A DNA stretch of 64,000 nucleotides from Zobellia laminariae (GTDB lineage: Bacteria; Bacteroidota; Bacteroidia; Flavobacteriales; Flavobacteriaceae): contig NZ_RCNS01000003.1 of the NCBI RefSeq assembly GCF_009725995.1, positions 558,001 to 622,000 on the forward strand, in the 5' to 3' direction. The position numbers and the translations under genes are program-made. The notes under the pieces were generated by a model, which searched no databases, was not told the DNA's origin, and saw only the letters and a program-made list of their open reading frames with translations. Of the stretch, positions 18,977 through 28,350 are shown piece after piece (the stretch's first letter is position 1; every line of letters starts with the position of its first letter).

Positions 18977-19254
18977 TTTCTAGTAATTAAATTAGTACGA
19001 TGGGTTGGCGACTGCGAATTAAGTATATCGCAATATTGATGTCTCGAAAATTAAATATAGTTTCCTTTAGTAACTATATATTATCATTTTATCAAAATGA
19101 TATAGCCAAAACTAAGAATGTAAAAAAGCTCTCGCTACCAAAAAAAATACCAGATTCTATACTTTTTTTGCAATAACAGTACTACTTACACCTTTTCTTA
19201 CAGTTTTTATTACTTAAGATTTCACATCTATACATAACATTTTGCTAAATCATT
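18977..19254 (-). promoter_or_regulatory. Promoter and operator region of the SusC-SusD operon
   Basis: On the minus strand, going towards the gene: an operator-like element at 19135-19172, made of CTACCAAAAAAAATAC and ATACTTTTTTTGCA (as read on +) with 8 bases between; 19 bases; then a -7-like box TAGTTTTG (19107-19114), which matches the Bacteroidetes TAnnTTTG consensus; then a palindrome with arms TATCATTTT and AAAATGATA (19082-19102) near the expected transcript start. The same element-spacer-box layout recurs at 25862-25927. Confidence 0.65.
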
Positions 19255-19292
19255 AAATAGAAAAAGCTCCATATCTGGAGCTTTTTCTATTC
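19255..19292 (-). terminator. Intrinsic terminator after the esterase-GH29-sulfatase operon
   Basis: A stem of 16 bp around a TATC loop: AATAGAAAAAGCTCC pairs perfectly with GGAGCTTTTTCTATT, plus one closing A-T pair. A/T runs flank both arms, so it can act in both directions. It lies just after the last sulfatase stop and separates that unit from the SusC promoter. Confidence 0.88.
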
Positions 19293-19333
19293 GTTTCTGG
19301 TTTCACTATGATTCAGTTCACATTCTTCTGTAG

Positions 19334-20746
19334 CTATTTATTTGTGACTTCACTTGAATTTCTTGCTTCTGAAAATGAATTGGAAGGAGGATTTATAGGT
19401 AAGGATTTTTCGAATGTTTTGAACTTATCCATTAGTTCTTTCATTTTTTCTGGATTTTCTGCAGACACATCTTTCTGCTCTGCCCAATCCGAAGAAATAT
19501 CATATAATTCCGCTCTTCCCAATTCTTCATTTGCCAGCAACTTCCAATTCCCTTCCTGTACACCTGCACTTGGCCAAAAGTCCGGTCGGTCATTCGGAAA
19601 ACGCCAATCCCAAAAAATCGGTTTTTGCCGTTCGAAAGGTTTCCCCTTAATAGCCGATACTATACTTACCCCATCTGGTTCATAATTTTCAGGAGCGGTT
19701 GCATTGGCCAATTCCAAAAATGTGGGCAGTAAATCTACCGTAGCTAATTCTGTAGTTCTATCAACTACACCAGAAGGAGTTTTACCAGGCCAACGTACTA
19801 GAAACGGTATGCGCACACCACCTGCGAACAAGGAACGTTTTTCCCCCTTGAGTCCGGCTGTTTCACCCACTGAATAATAGGTTCCCATACCTGGTCCTGT
19901 AGAATTGTCTTCGGTAATTTTATTTTTGCCTGTTATTTCCGGTCCGTTATCCGAAGAGAAAACTACCAATGTATTTTCATCTAAACCTAAATTTTTCAAG
20001 GTTTGAAATAACTCACCTATACGGGCATCATACTCCGCTATAACCGCTGCGTAAATCTGTTGTTGCTCCTTTAGATGAGCAAATTGCTGCATGTACTTTT
20101 CCTTGGGATAATGCGGGGTATGTGTGGCGTGAATCCAAGCATTCACAAAAAACGGTTTGTCTTTGTTCCGTTTTACAAAATCAATAGTTTTATATAAGGT
20201 TGAGTCTGCTTGCATTTGATGCAGGTTACTCGGTAAATTAAACGCACCGTACTCATCATAACCATATTCCAACGGACTAGGTGCATCTTTAACATGGGTA
20301 TTGGAAAGATGCCATTTACCAAAATGAGCGGTGGCATACCCTGATTCTTTTAGCATTTTCGGAAGTAAGGGTGCTTCAGGGTTCAACCAATCCGGCATGC
20401 CTCTTTTTATATGTGATTCCACGGATGCAAAGTGACCATGCACACTCTGCCTTGCCGGAAATTGCCCTGTCATTACCGCAACTCTACTTGGTGAACAAAC
20501 CGGATTTACCACAGAGAAATTTTGAAAATCGATGCCCTCTGCGGCCATTTTATCAAGGTTAGGGGTTTCACAAAAGGTACTGCCATGAATACCTAAATCA
20601 CCATACCCCCAATCATCGGCAAAAATAAAAATGATATTGGGCCGAGTGTCTTCATCAACCGCTACCTCTTTTTTACCTTCTTTTTTATCACCACACGAAA
20701 GAATTATCAAAGCGCTAAAAAGCAAGAGTTTTATTCCTATTTTCAT
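19334..20746 (-). CDS. Family S1 sulfatase (lipoprotein)
   Basis: A 470-residue S1 sulfatase. A short signal with lipobox IILSC ends at Cys18. The motif CSPSR begins at Cys84 (formylglycine site), with ADDWGYGD at 43-50, GKWHLSN, and SSDNGPE further on. It probably acts on fucan oligosaccharides in the periplasm or at the surface. It is the last gene of the unit esterase-GH29-S1-S1, 49 bases after the previous sulfatase, and is followed by a strong terminator. The position of the sulfate removed cannot be told from sequence by eye. Confidence 0.88.
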   Translation of the reverse strand: MKIGIKLLLFSALIILSCGDKKEGKKEVAVDEDTRPNIIFIFADDWGYGDLGIHGSTFCETPNLDKMAAEGIDFQNFSVVNPVCSPSRVAVMTGQFPARQSVHGHFASVESHIKRGMPDWLNPEAPLLPKMLKESGYATAHFGKWHLSNTHVKDAPSPLEYGYDEYGAFNLPSNLHQMQADSTLYKTIDFVKRNKDKPFFVNAWIHATHTPHYPKEKYMQQFAHLKEQQQIYAAVIAEYDARIGELFQTLKNLGLDENTLVVFSSDNGPEITGKNKITEDNSTGPGMGTYYSVGETAGLKGEKRSLFAGGVRIPFLVRWPGKTPSGVVDRTTELATVDLLPTFLELANATAPENYEPDGVSIVSAIKGKPFERQKPIFWDWRFPNDRPDFWPSAGVQEGNWKLLANEELGRAELYDISSDWAEQKDVSAENPEKMKELMDKFKTFEKSLPINPPSNSFSEARNSSEVTNK

Positions 20747-20795
20747 TTCTTGATCTTATTTAGTTTAGTAATTGTCATATTCATCCAATTTTGAG

Positions 20796-22391
20796 TTATG
20801 ACTTTATCCAATCAGGCATATCCCAACCTTCTTTCACATAAGATTGAGGTGTACCTGGCGTAGTCCTGCCCTCTTCAATAATTTTGGCGATTTTCTGAGT
20901 AAGTCTTTTTACTACGTCCGGATTTTCAAAATAAAGGTTTGTTTTTTCCCCTGGGTCTTCTTCCATATTGTAAAGCTCATATATAGCTTCACCTTCCTTG
21001 GGTTCAATAATTTTAGGCTCCAGAGAACCACCAGAACCCCGAAACATATTTAGTTTCCATTTTCCTTCCCTGATTGCAAAATGCCCCGAAACGGAATGAT
21101 GAATTACAGCTCCTCTTACCGACTTGTCATAACGCTCCCCTTTTAATATTGGGAACAAACTATAACTATCTTCACCCGCATTATCAGGAAGTTTTACTCC
21201 AACAATGTCGGCAATGGTAGCCAAGTAATCGGTCTGGCAAACAGGCACATCAGATTTTATCCCTGCTTGTATGCCGTTAGGCCAGCGCATAAGAAAAGGA
21301 ACCCGATGTCCACCTTCATAAATATCACGCTTGCCACCTTTAAAGTTGAGGCTGCTATAGTGTCCATATTTTTCTCGCTGATAAACGTAATTGGTCTCCG
21401 CGCCGTTATCCGATGAAAAAATAACCAAAGTATTGTCTTCAATTCCATTTGCCTTTAAAGCCTCAAGCACCTGGCCGATTCTATAATCCGTTTCTTCCAT
21501 AAAATCGCCATAATTTCCACAATTACTCTGCCCTTGAAAATCAGGATGTGTACAATGCGGTAAATGCGGACTAGTTAATGGCAAATACAAAAAGAACGGT
21601 TTACCTGCTTTGGCCTCTGTTGCAGATTCGCTAATATAATCAACCGCTTTATCAGCAAATGTTTTTAATACCAGCTCATCGTTAAATGAGGGAGCCACTT
21701 CTACCCAGCCACTGGTACCCTCTTTACGCGTACTTCTATACGGAGGTGTCATTCTATACCCTTTTGGATTAATGGTATCACTAAACGTTCTAGGGTTCTT
21801 GTCCGCTTTCTTTTTCGTCCATAATACAGGAGGGTCTAACACCTTATCATTTTCCAAGTAGGTTAAAACGCCGTAATTCATAGAGGCTGGAATACCAAAA
21901 TAATAATCAAATCCCTTCTCGATGGGTCCATCTGTAAAGGGTTTTGACCAATCACGGTCTTTTCCCAAGCTCCCTTCAAATTCCATTTGAAGATGCCACT
22001 TTCCGATCATAGCGGTTTTATAGCCATTTTCTTGAAGTAAAGAAGCAATGGTCATTCTATCCTTTTCAATCAAACAAGGCCCATCTGCTCCCAAAACCCC
22101 TTTTTTCAAAGAGGTTCTCCAACTATAGCGTCCGGTAAGCAAAGAGTATCTAGAGGGTGTACATACCGCATCACTGCTATGCCCATCCGTAAAGATGATA
22201 CCTTCATTGGCCAATTTATCCATATTAGGCGTACGGAATTTAGCATCGGGATTAAGTGCACCTACATCGCCATAACCTTGGTCATCTGTGTAAATAACAA
22301 TGATATTTGGTTTTTGGATGTTCTGAGCGCCCAGTGTTATTGAAAACAACAACAGTAAAATTCCAAGAGCTTTATGTTTTGATACATTCAT
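20796..22391 (-). CDS. Family S1 sulfatase
   Basis: A 531-residue secreted S1 sulfatase with a cleavable-type signal peptide (about 1-22, ending LGAQ). CTPSR starts at Cys77; TDDQGYGD lies at 35-42, GKWHLQ and SSDNGAET follow. The insert between the GKWH region and HLPHCTHPDF is long and typical of arylsulfatase-A-like members. It lies between GH29 and another sulfatase in one operon, so desulfation of fucosyl residues before or after GH29 is likely. An alternative role on galactose or uronate sulfate cannot be excluded. Confidence 0.88.
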   Translation of the reverse strand: MNVSKHKALGILLLLFSITLGAQNIQKPNIIVIYTDDQGYGDVGALNPDAKFRTPNMDKLANEGIIFTDGHSSDAVCTPSRYSLLTGRYSWRTSLKKGVLGADGPCLIEKDRMTIASLLQENGYKTAMIGKWHLQMEFEGSLGKDRDWSKPFTDGPIEKGFDYYFGIPASMNYGVLTYLENDKVLDPPVLWTKKKADKNPRTFSDTINPKGYRMTPPYRSTRKEGTSGWVEVAPSFNDELVLKTFADKAVDYISESATEAKAGKPFFLYLPLTSPHLPHCTHPDFQGQSNCGNYGDFMEETDYRIGQVLEALKANGIEDNTLVIFSSDNGAETNYVYQREKYGHYSSLNFKGGKRDIYEGGHRVPFLMRWPNGIQAGIKSDVPVCQTDYLATIADIVGVKLPDNAGEDSYSLFPILKGERYDKSVRGAVIHHSVSGHFAIREGKWKLNMFRGSGGSLEPKIIEPKEGEAIYELYNMEEDPGEKTNLYFENPDVVKRLTQKIAKIIEEGRTTPGTPQSYVKEGWDMPDWIKS

Positions 22392-22481
22392 AATCAGTTT
22401 CTTTATTAGTTTTAGATTGTTCCTTTATAAACAACCCCTCCCAGTATTGGACACAAGATATGGACTGGATTTCTTAAGGTC

Positions 22482-24296
22482 TTACTCCATACTTCCTTCT
22501 GGAGTCAATCGTATTTCTTTTAGACTTGCGTTGTTTCTTTTCCCATCTACCAAAGAAACAGTTATCGTATGCTTTCCGGGCTTATTAAACTTAATGAGCC
22601 CCATTTCATAGTAATTATATACCGCTGATGAATTTTGCTGATTTTGAACAACAACTCCCTCATCTGAAGTTATATTCCAAACCAAACGGCCTTCTCCTGC
22701 ATAGTTTAATTCAGTTTGATAATAACCAGGGTCTTTCACCTCTATTTCCCAAGTCACATTGCTTCCTTCCTTCCAATCTTCGGCCTGTTCAATATGCTTC
22801 CATTCCCCAAATTTCTCCATCCACCTTTTCTCTGTAATGGCACAACCCTCTGCTTTTGCAAAATCTACTGGTAATACTGTGGAAAAAACCGGGTCTATAC
22901 TATTGGATACAACTACCTCTGGGCTCCCTTCTATTTCTAGTTCTATAACGGATATTAATTTTTCATTTCGTCTTGCCGGTAATGAAATAGCTACCCAACC
23001 ATCTTGAGTTGTGGTTTCTAATTTTTGGGCTTTTCCATCCACTAATAAATCAGCCGACTTAATCGTATTCTTTAACCCCGGAAGCCATAGTTTACCGTCT
23101 AACGGCCATTGATAAACACAAAGGTTTAATTTGCCATCAGAAGCTACGGTGGCATCACCCCATGGCAATGCGTGACCCCATGGCGAAGCCCCGGTTTTAT
23201 ATACCACCTGAGGATACTTGCTAATCCATTCTCCTGATGCTCTGAGCGATTTTTGCGCTTCCGTGGGAATTGTTCCGTCTGGTGCCGGACCCACATTTAG
23301 CATATACGTCCCTCCACGGGCCACAGTAGAAATAATACTTTTTAAAATCCGTTTTGGGCTTTTCCAATTTTGGTCATACCAAGCGTACCCCCAAGAATCG
23401 TTCGTTACGTCAACAGTTTCCCACAGTCCACCAATATTTTTTATGGGAATGTTCATGTCCCCTAAAGACTTATAATCGCCTAAACCATGACCGGCCCTTC
23501 CTGAAATCATAGCATTAGGTTGATGTTTGCGAACAACCTCAACCAATTCTTCCACATATTTTTTCTCCATATTGCCAGGCGTATCGAACCAAACCATGGC
23601 GATATCGCCATATTGGGTTACAATTTCTTTAACCTGCGGAAGACACTTTTCCTTGAAATAATAATCAAAGCCTACCTCTTTGCCTTTCTCGTTCACTTTT
23701 GGTCCTCCATTGCCCCCTGGAAATGTCCAATCTTGATTGTGAGAATAATAAAAACCAAAACCAAGGCCTAATTCTTTACATGCCTTTGACAGTTCCTTCA
23801 TAGGGTCTCTGGCAAAAGGCGTGGCCTTTACGATATTAAAATCGTTACTTTTAGAATTGTACATAGCAAAGCCATCATGGTGCTTACTGGTAACCACTAT
23901 ATATTTCATTCCGGCATCTTTGGCGAGTTGGGCAATTGCCATAGCATCAAAATTTACAGGGTCAAAGGTTTTTGCTTCTGCCATATACTCGTCCACGGGA
24001 ATATTTGCTCTTCTGGGGTTCATTATCCATTCGCTAATGCCATAATACGTACTGTCTTTCCATGTGTTGGCAATCTTGGAATAGATACCCCAGTGAATGA
24101 ACATGGCGTAATTACCCTCTTCAAATAATTTTGTTCTAGAGTCAGGTGCATTTGCTCCCAATGAATTTTGATGTCCCCACATCTCGTCCATATTTTCTCC
24201 TTTTTCCTTCTTTTGGCTGAATACAGAACCACTTTGAAAGAGGAACATCACAAATAATATCAACACTATATTTACCCTGGTATTCTTAGATTTCAT
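22482..24296 (-). CDS. GH29 alpha-L-fucosidase with C-terminal accessory domain
   Basis: A 604-residue secreted enzyme with signal peptide 1-28. GH29 hallmarks are MFIHWGIYS (65-73), TSKHHDGFAMYNS (136-148) and the nucleophile Asp238 in MVWFDTPGN. After the TIM barrel and a beta domain, the last 110 residues add a beta-sandwich, possibly carbohydrate binding. The enzyme removes alpha-L-fucose with retention of configuration. Its operon has two sulfatases downstream and an esterase upstream, so it probably works on desulfated, deacetylated side chains or ends. This is the first of two GH29 genes in the window. Confidence 0.92.
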   Translation of the reverse strand: MKSKNTRVNIVLILFVMFLFQSGSVFSQKKEKGENMDEMWGHQNSLGANAPDSRTKLFEEGNYAMFIHWGIYSKIANTWKDSTYYGISEWIMNPRRANIPVDEYMAEAKTFDPVNFDAMAIAQLAKDAGMKYIVVTSKHHDGFAMYNSKSNDFNIVKATPFARDPMKELSKACKELGLGFGFYYSHNQDWTFPGGNGGPKVNEKGKEVGFDYYFKEKCLPQVKEIVTQYGDIAMVWFDTPGNMEKKYVEELVEVVRKHQPNAMISGRAGHGLGDYKSLGDMNIPIKNIGGLWETVDVTNDSWGYAWYDQNWKSPKRILKSIISTVARGGTYMLNVGPAPDGTIPTEAQKSLRASGEWISKYPQVVYKTGASPWGHALPWGDATVASDGKLNLCVYQWPLDGKLWLPGLKNTIKSADLLVDGKAQKLETTTQDGWVAISLPARRNEKLISVIELEIEGSPEVVVSNSIDPVFSTVLPVDFAKAEGCAITEKRWMEKFGEWKHIEQAEDWKEGSNVTWEIEVKDPGYYQTELNYAGEGRLVWNITSDEGVVVQNQQNSSAVYNYYEMGLIKFNKPGKHTITVSLVDGKRNNASLKEIRLTPEGSME

Positions 24297-24337
24297 TGTT
24301 TTGGACTTAAAATTAAATTCGATTAATTATGACAAGT

Positions 24338-25678
24338 TTATGGCCGATTACCATCCACTTCCTTCATAGGCGAACTATACATTCTACCTTCTGAATTTAT
24401 AACACTTATGAAATAAGCAACGGCATTCTCAGGAAGCTTTGCTGAAATTGTTTTGCTAGTACCGGATACTTCAGCAGAGGTTTCTATCCATTGATAACTG
24501 TCCTTTCCCCAATCACTAGTATCCGTGGTATAATAGATATAAGCTTTATCTACTTTTCCTTGATATTGATATAACAACTTCTTGTTTTTGTTTTGAATGA
24601 GTTTTGGTAATTCTGGTGCAGTACCATTATTTGTAATGTATTCCGCAAACGAATAAATTGACTCCGGTGCCCACCCTGCTTGATGACCATGTTTCATATT
24701 ATGCCCAACTGATAGATATTTTTCATTGGGAGAAACTTCATAGGTTTTAGTGAAGCTGTTCATAGTAAAGTGAAAATCGTTGGTGCCATTTACAAAAAGT
24801 GTGGGTTGTTTTTGGAGTGGTACATATAATGAAGGTTCCCACGTATTCAAATAAAACGTTTGTTGCGCTTTACTTAATTGGCCTAGTAGATTACTATAAT
24901 TGGGAGTTTCTTGTAAATAACCGCAACCGTAAACAGGTATGGAAAAAGCATACCGATTATCTACGCCTGTTATTACATTGGTTAGAATACCTCCCCAAGA
25001 AATACCGGTAATCCCAATTTTATTTACGTCTACATTTGGTAGGCTTTTCAATAAACTTGTAGCCAACATAACATCTGCCACCGCGTGAAAGAACCATTGG
25101 TCTTCTAATTGTTCTACCACTACATCTTCAAAAAAACCTTGACGCTTGGGGCCGGAATACTCAAAGGTCTGATACTCCTTTTTACCATTCTCGCCTTCAA
25201 TTTTATCTCCGGGAACTTGGCCTTCCAATGCTATTGCTATTGCAATATACCCTCTGTTCGTCCATTCTTTAACCCAATCAATAAATGCAGTACCTCCACC
25301 TCCATGTACTAAGACTATTGCAGGGACTTTATCATCTTTAGTCAGGTTTTCGGGTACTCCGTACCAACTAAACACTTTTGTTGGTTTTCCTTTAAAAGGT
25401 AGACCTTCATAAAAAATTCCCTTGATATTATCTTCTGATTTTTCAGTATCAAACTCATTAGTGAAATTGTACTTCGGGGTCTTTAACACCCCACTTTCAA
25501 TTAAAGTAGTTTTAACCCGTAAAGGACCTTCAGTACTATTTTCTAAAAGAACTATTTCTTTTTCAATAGTAGAAGTTTTGCTTTGTCCATTTAAAAACAT
25601 AGCACTCGCAATAAGCAAAACACCTGTTAAAAAGCCTTTTGCACCAGATTGGAAATATTTAAATTGACCTACCCGCAT
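24338..25678 (-). CDS. Secreted alpha/beta-hydrolase, acetylxylan-esterase-like
   Basis: A 446-residue protein with an N-terminal signal (about 13-32). The core is an alpha/beta hydrolase: oxyanion region HGGGGT at 125-130, nucleophile Ser227 in GISWGG, likely acid Asp301 (NGTNDFHF), and a His in GHNMKHGH. Similar proteins remove acetyl groups from polysaccharides or act as dienelactone-hydrolase-like esterases. A C-terminal beta segment (about 355-446) follows. It is the first gene of the unit esterase-GH29-S1-S1, and the operator-like element lies about 210-250 bases upstream of its start. Confidence 0.75.
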   Translation of the reverse strand: MRVGQFKYFQSGAKGFLTGVLLIASAMFLNGQSKTSTIEKEIVLLENSTEGPLRVKTTLIESGVLKTPKYNFTNEFDTEKSEDNIKGIFYEGLPFKGKPTKVFSWYGVPENLTKDDKVPAIVLVHGGGGTAFIDWVKEWTNRGYIAIAIALEGQVPGDKIEGENGKKEYQTFEYSGPKRQGFFEDVVVEQLEDQWFFHAVADVMLATSLLKSLPNVDVNKIGITGISWGGILTNVITGVDNRYAFSIPVYGCGYLQETPNYSNLLGQLSKAQQTFYLNTWEPSLYVPLQKQPTLFVNGTNDFHFTMNSFTKTYEVSPNEKYLSVGHNMKHGHQAGWAPESIYSFAEYITNNGTAPELPKLIQNKNKKLLYQYQGKVDKAYIYYTTDTSDWGKDSYQWIETSAEVSGTSKTISAKLPENAVAYFISVINSEGRMYSSPMKEVDGNRP

Positions 25679-25941
25679 TTTAAAATTTTGATAAAGAATT
25701 TGTTTCGTACCGTTCCTAATCCGAACACTATTTACAGTAATCGATTTAAAGTAAAAATCAACTTGTACAAGGATTATAAATAAGAAATACTCAATTAAAC
25801 AAACGAACTATTAGAATTACTTAAATAATTAGAGTGTTTATTATCAATATTTCAATGTGGTTAAAACTAATAATCTATCGTGTGGTCAACTACCAAAAAA
25901 AATACAATTTCTGATACTTTTTTTGCACGCAAAGGCATTTT
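25679..25941 (-). promoter_or_regulatory. Promoter and operator region of the esterase-GH29-sulfatase operon
   Basis: The stretch carries CTACCAAAAAAAATAC at 25890-25905, 8 bases, and ATACTTTTTTTGCA at 25914-25927 (read on +). On the gene-proximal side, AAAACTAA (25863-25870; minus strand TTAGTTTT, a -7-like box) lies exactly 19 bases away, as in the SusC region. The leader to the start codon would be about 180 bases. The element sits just after the stop of the AraC-type regulator gene, a natural candidate for the binding protein. Confidence 0.6.
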
Positions 25942-26811
25942 CTAGTCGTTTGAAGAATAATATTTTAAATAAGCGGAAGGTGCCATACCATGAATGGTCC
26001 TAAACTGCCTATTAAAATTAGAGATATTATTAAACCCGGATAAGTATGCTATAGAGGTGATACTTTCCTTGTTTTCCAAAAGGAGCCTACAAGCGTAGCC
26101 CACCTTTATTTCATTAAGATATCTGGTAAAAGATTTACTATGGGCTTTCTTGAAAAATCTGCTGAATGCAGATTTGTTCATACCTGTCATTTCAGCAACA
26201 TCACTGGCGCTAATACCATCATTGAAGTTTTCAAACACGTAAGCATATATTTTATCCATTCGTGAGTTATCGGCTTTTTGAAAAGCATTTACAAAGCTTG
26301 TACTTGACAATAACTGGTAATTTTCTTGCTTTGATAAAGCAACCAAAACCTCAATAGTTTTATATACACGTGTAGTAGTATCGTAATCCTTTAGATTCAT
26401 GATTTGACCCACCAAATCCGTACTCAACATATTAAACTTAATACCTCTATTAGCTCTATTTAAAAGGTCGGAAATTTGTTTCATTTCTGGGATATCAAAG
26501 AAACCTTTTCCTAAAAAATCTCTAGTAAAATGTATGGCCAGAGCCTCTGCTTCCAATTTACTATCTGGCTGAAAATAAACCTCATCGTTCAACCACATGT
26601 GCGGAACATTTTTACCGATGAGTACTACTTCTCCCTCTTGAAATTTTTCTATGTTATCTCCTATAAAGCGTGTTCCAGAACTTTTTAGAATTACCACCAA
26701 CTCAATCTCTGGGTGATAATGCCAAACCCTTAAAAAATTAGGGTACAGATTATGATTGACCGAAAATGACCGGTCAGATACAGATGCCCTATTTAATAAA
26801 TGAAGTTTCAT
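25942..26811 (-). CDS. AraC-family transcriptional regulator
   Basis: A 289-residue cytoplasmic regulator. The N-terminal half is a cupin-like sensing domain (WHYHPEIELVVILKSSGTRFIGD at about 30-52, then VPHMWLND). The C-terminal 100 residues hold two helix-turn-helix motifs typical of AraC proteins (ASDVAEMTGMNKSAFSRFFK; SITSIAYLSGFNNISNFNRQF). The cupin probably binds a sugar or sugar acid released from the glycan. The gene begins 31 bases after a sulfatase gene and lies directly upstream of an operator-like repeat. The N-terminal half differs from the right-edge hybrid regulator, so the locus seems to use two sensors. Confidence 0.88.
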   Translation of the reverse strand: MKLHLLNRASVSDRSFSVNHNLYPNFLRVWHYHPEIELVVILKSSGTRFIGDNIEKFQEGEVVLIGKNVPHMWLNDEVYFQPDSKLEAEALAIHFTRDFLGKGFFDIPEMKQISDLLNRANRGIKFNMLSTDLVGQIMNLKDYDTTTRVYKTIEVLVALSKQENYQLLSSTSFVNAFQKADNSRMDKIYAYVFENFNDGISASDVAEMTGMNKSAFSRFFKKAHSKSFTRYLNEIKVGYACRLLLENKESITSIAYLSGFNNISNFNRQFRTIHGMAPSAYLKYYSSND

Positions 26812-26842
26812 GTATTACTCTACTATTTATAAGACTGGAAAC

Positions 26843-28317
26843 CTATTTTGTTTGCTGGTCCCAAAGTCTATATGGATCTTCATATGCTTCCATTTCCGTC
26901 AATAACAACGCTTCCATTTCTGCCAGCTTATCCGCGTATTTGGGATTATCTGCCAAATTGGTTAGCATTTCGCCTTCTTTATTATGTTCTTTTAAATATT
27001 CATTTGGGTTTTCAGCCAAATTGAATAGTTGTGTTTCGCGCACTGCACCTTCCATTACATCATACTTGATTAATTTCCAGTCGTCTTTTTTTACCGTACG
27101 CATACCTGGTTTTGTTCCTCCACAATACACGCCATACAACACATCTCTAACCGTCTCCTTTTCACCATCCAATACAGGTCTAAAACTTGTTCCCTCTACG
27201 GTTTCCGGAATCTCTATACCTGCCAAATCACATAACGTAGGTAAGACATCTAATAAATAAACATTCCCTTTTGTACGTTTACCTGACGGAAGTCCAGGGC
27301 CTTTAATAATCATGGGTACACGCCATGTATGTTCATATAAGTTTTGTTTCCCCATAAGTCCGTGTCTTCCAATAGACATTCCGTGGTCGGAAGTGTAAAC
27401 GATATAGGTATTGTCCAACTCACCCATAGCTTCCAATTTTTTAAGCACTTTGCCCAACTGGATATCTATATTTTCGGAACAGGCATATTCCCTGCCCAAC
27501 TCATTTCTAACGGTCTGCTCATCTCTGTTTTTCCAAACGCCACTTACCCTTTCTTCATCACGAAGCTCAGGATGACCATGGAAAAAAGGATGCGCTTCTA
27601 AATAATTATCTTGAAGTGGCGGTTGTTTATCATTAACCGGAGGAAGACTATTCTTGTCCTTATGATTTACCGCTCCATATTTCTCCAGCAACTCTGGAGT
27701 ACCGTCTCTAGTATCATGCGGATGGGAAAATCCAAAATAAATGAAAAAGGGATTTTCTTCTTTAACTTTTTCCCGGTCTCTTAAATAGTCTAAAACTTGT
27801 TTGGAGTGCCAAGCACTTCCGGTCTCTTCCGTACCTCCTCTTTTTGTGGCATCATGAACAACCGTAAACTGGTCATTTGCTCCAGGATATGAGTTCCCTT
27901 TTTTACAAGTTCTCATAGTATTATAACCTGCTCTATTGAAAACAGCCCCAATGGTCTGCTTATCTAGTTCATGAGGAGCCGTGTTCTTTTGAAATTCTGC
28001 ACTAGGCGGTAAATGCCACAGGGTACGTCCCGTCATGATCATATGCCGAGATGGCGTGCACACCGCACCGTTCATTGAGCCCATATGGTGGGCAGTTTCT
28101 ATAACCGTGCCCTCTGAGGCTAGTTTTGAAATAACAGGAGTTTCTAATATGGACTTTGGATCATACACCTGTAAATCAAAAGGCGATTGATCATCTACCA
28201 AAACAAAAAGAAAGTTTGGCCGTTTTTTAGTTTCCGTTTTTTTTCTTCGCTTTTACATGATGATAAAATAATCATCACGGAAAAAACCCATAAGAAACTC
28301 CTGTTATTTATTTTCAT
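26843..28317 (-). CDS. Family S1 sulfatase, reading frame broken near an A8 run
   Basis: The long open frame covers 452 residues from a TTG at 28201. It starts within the metal-site motif (VDDQSPFD), so a normal N-terminus is missing from that frame. In another frame an ATG at 28317 gives a perfect lipoprotein signal (MKINNRSFLWVF, then ILSSCKSEE). The two join if one base is added at the A8 run (28237-28244 on +), which then reads KKRPNFLFVLVDDQ. The mature part is intact: CTPSR begins at residue 48 of the TTG frame, and YTSDHGMS and FSHPHDTRDG are present. It may be a pseudogene, a homopolymer error, or slippage-dependent. Confidence 0.8.
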
Positions 28318-28350
28318 GCTGTACTATTTTTAAAAAGATACTGTTTACAA

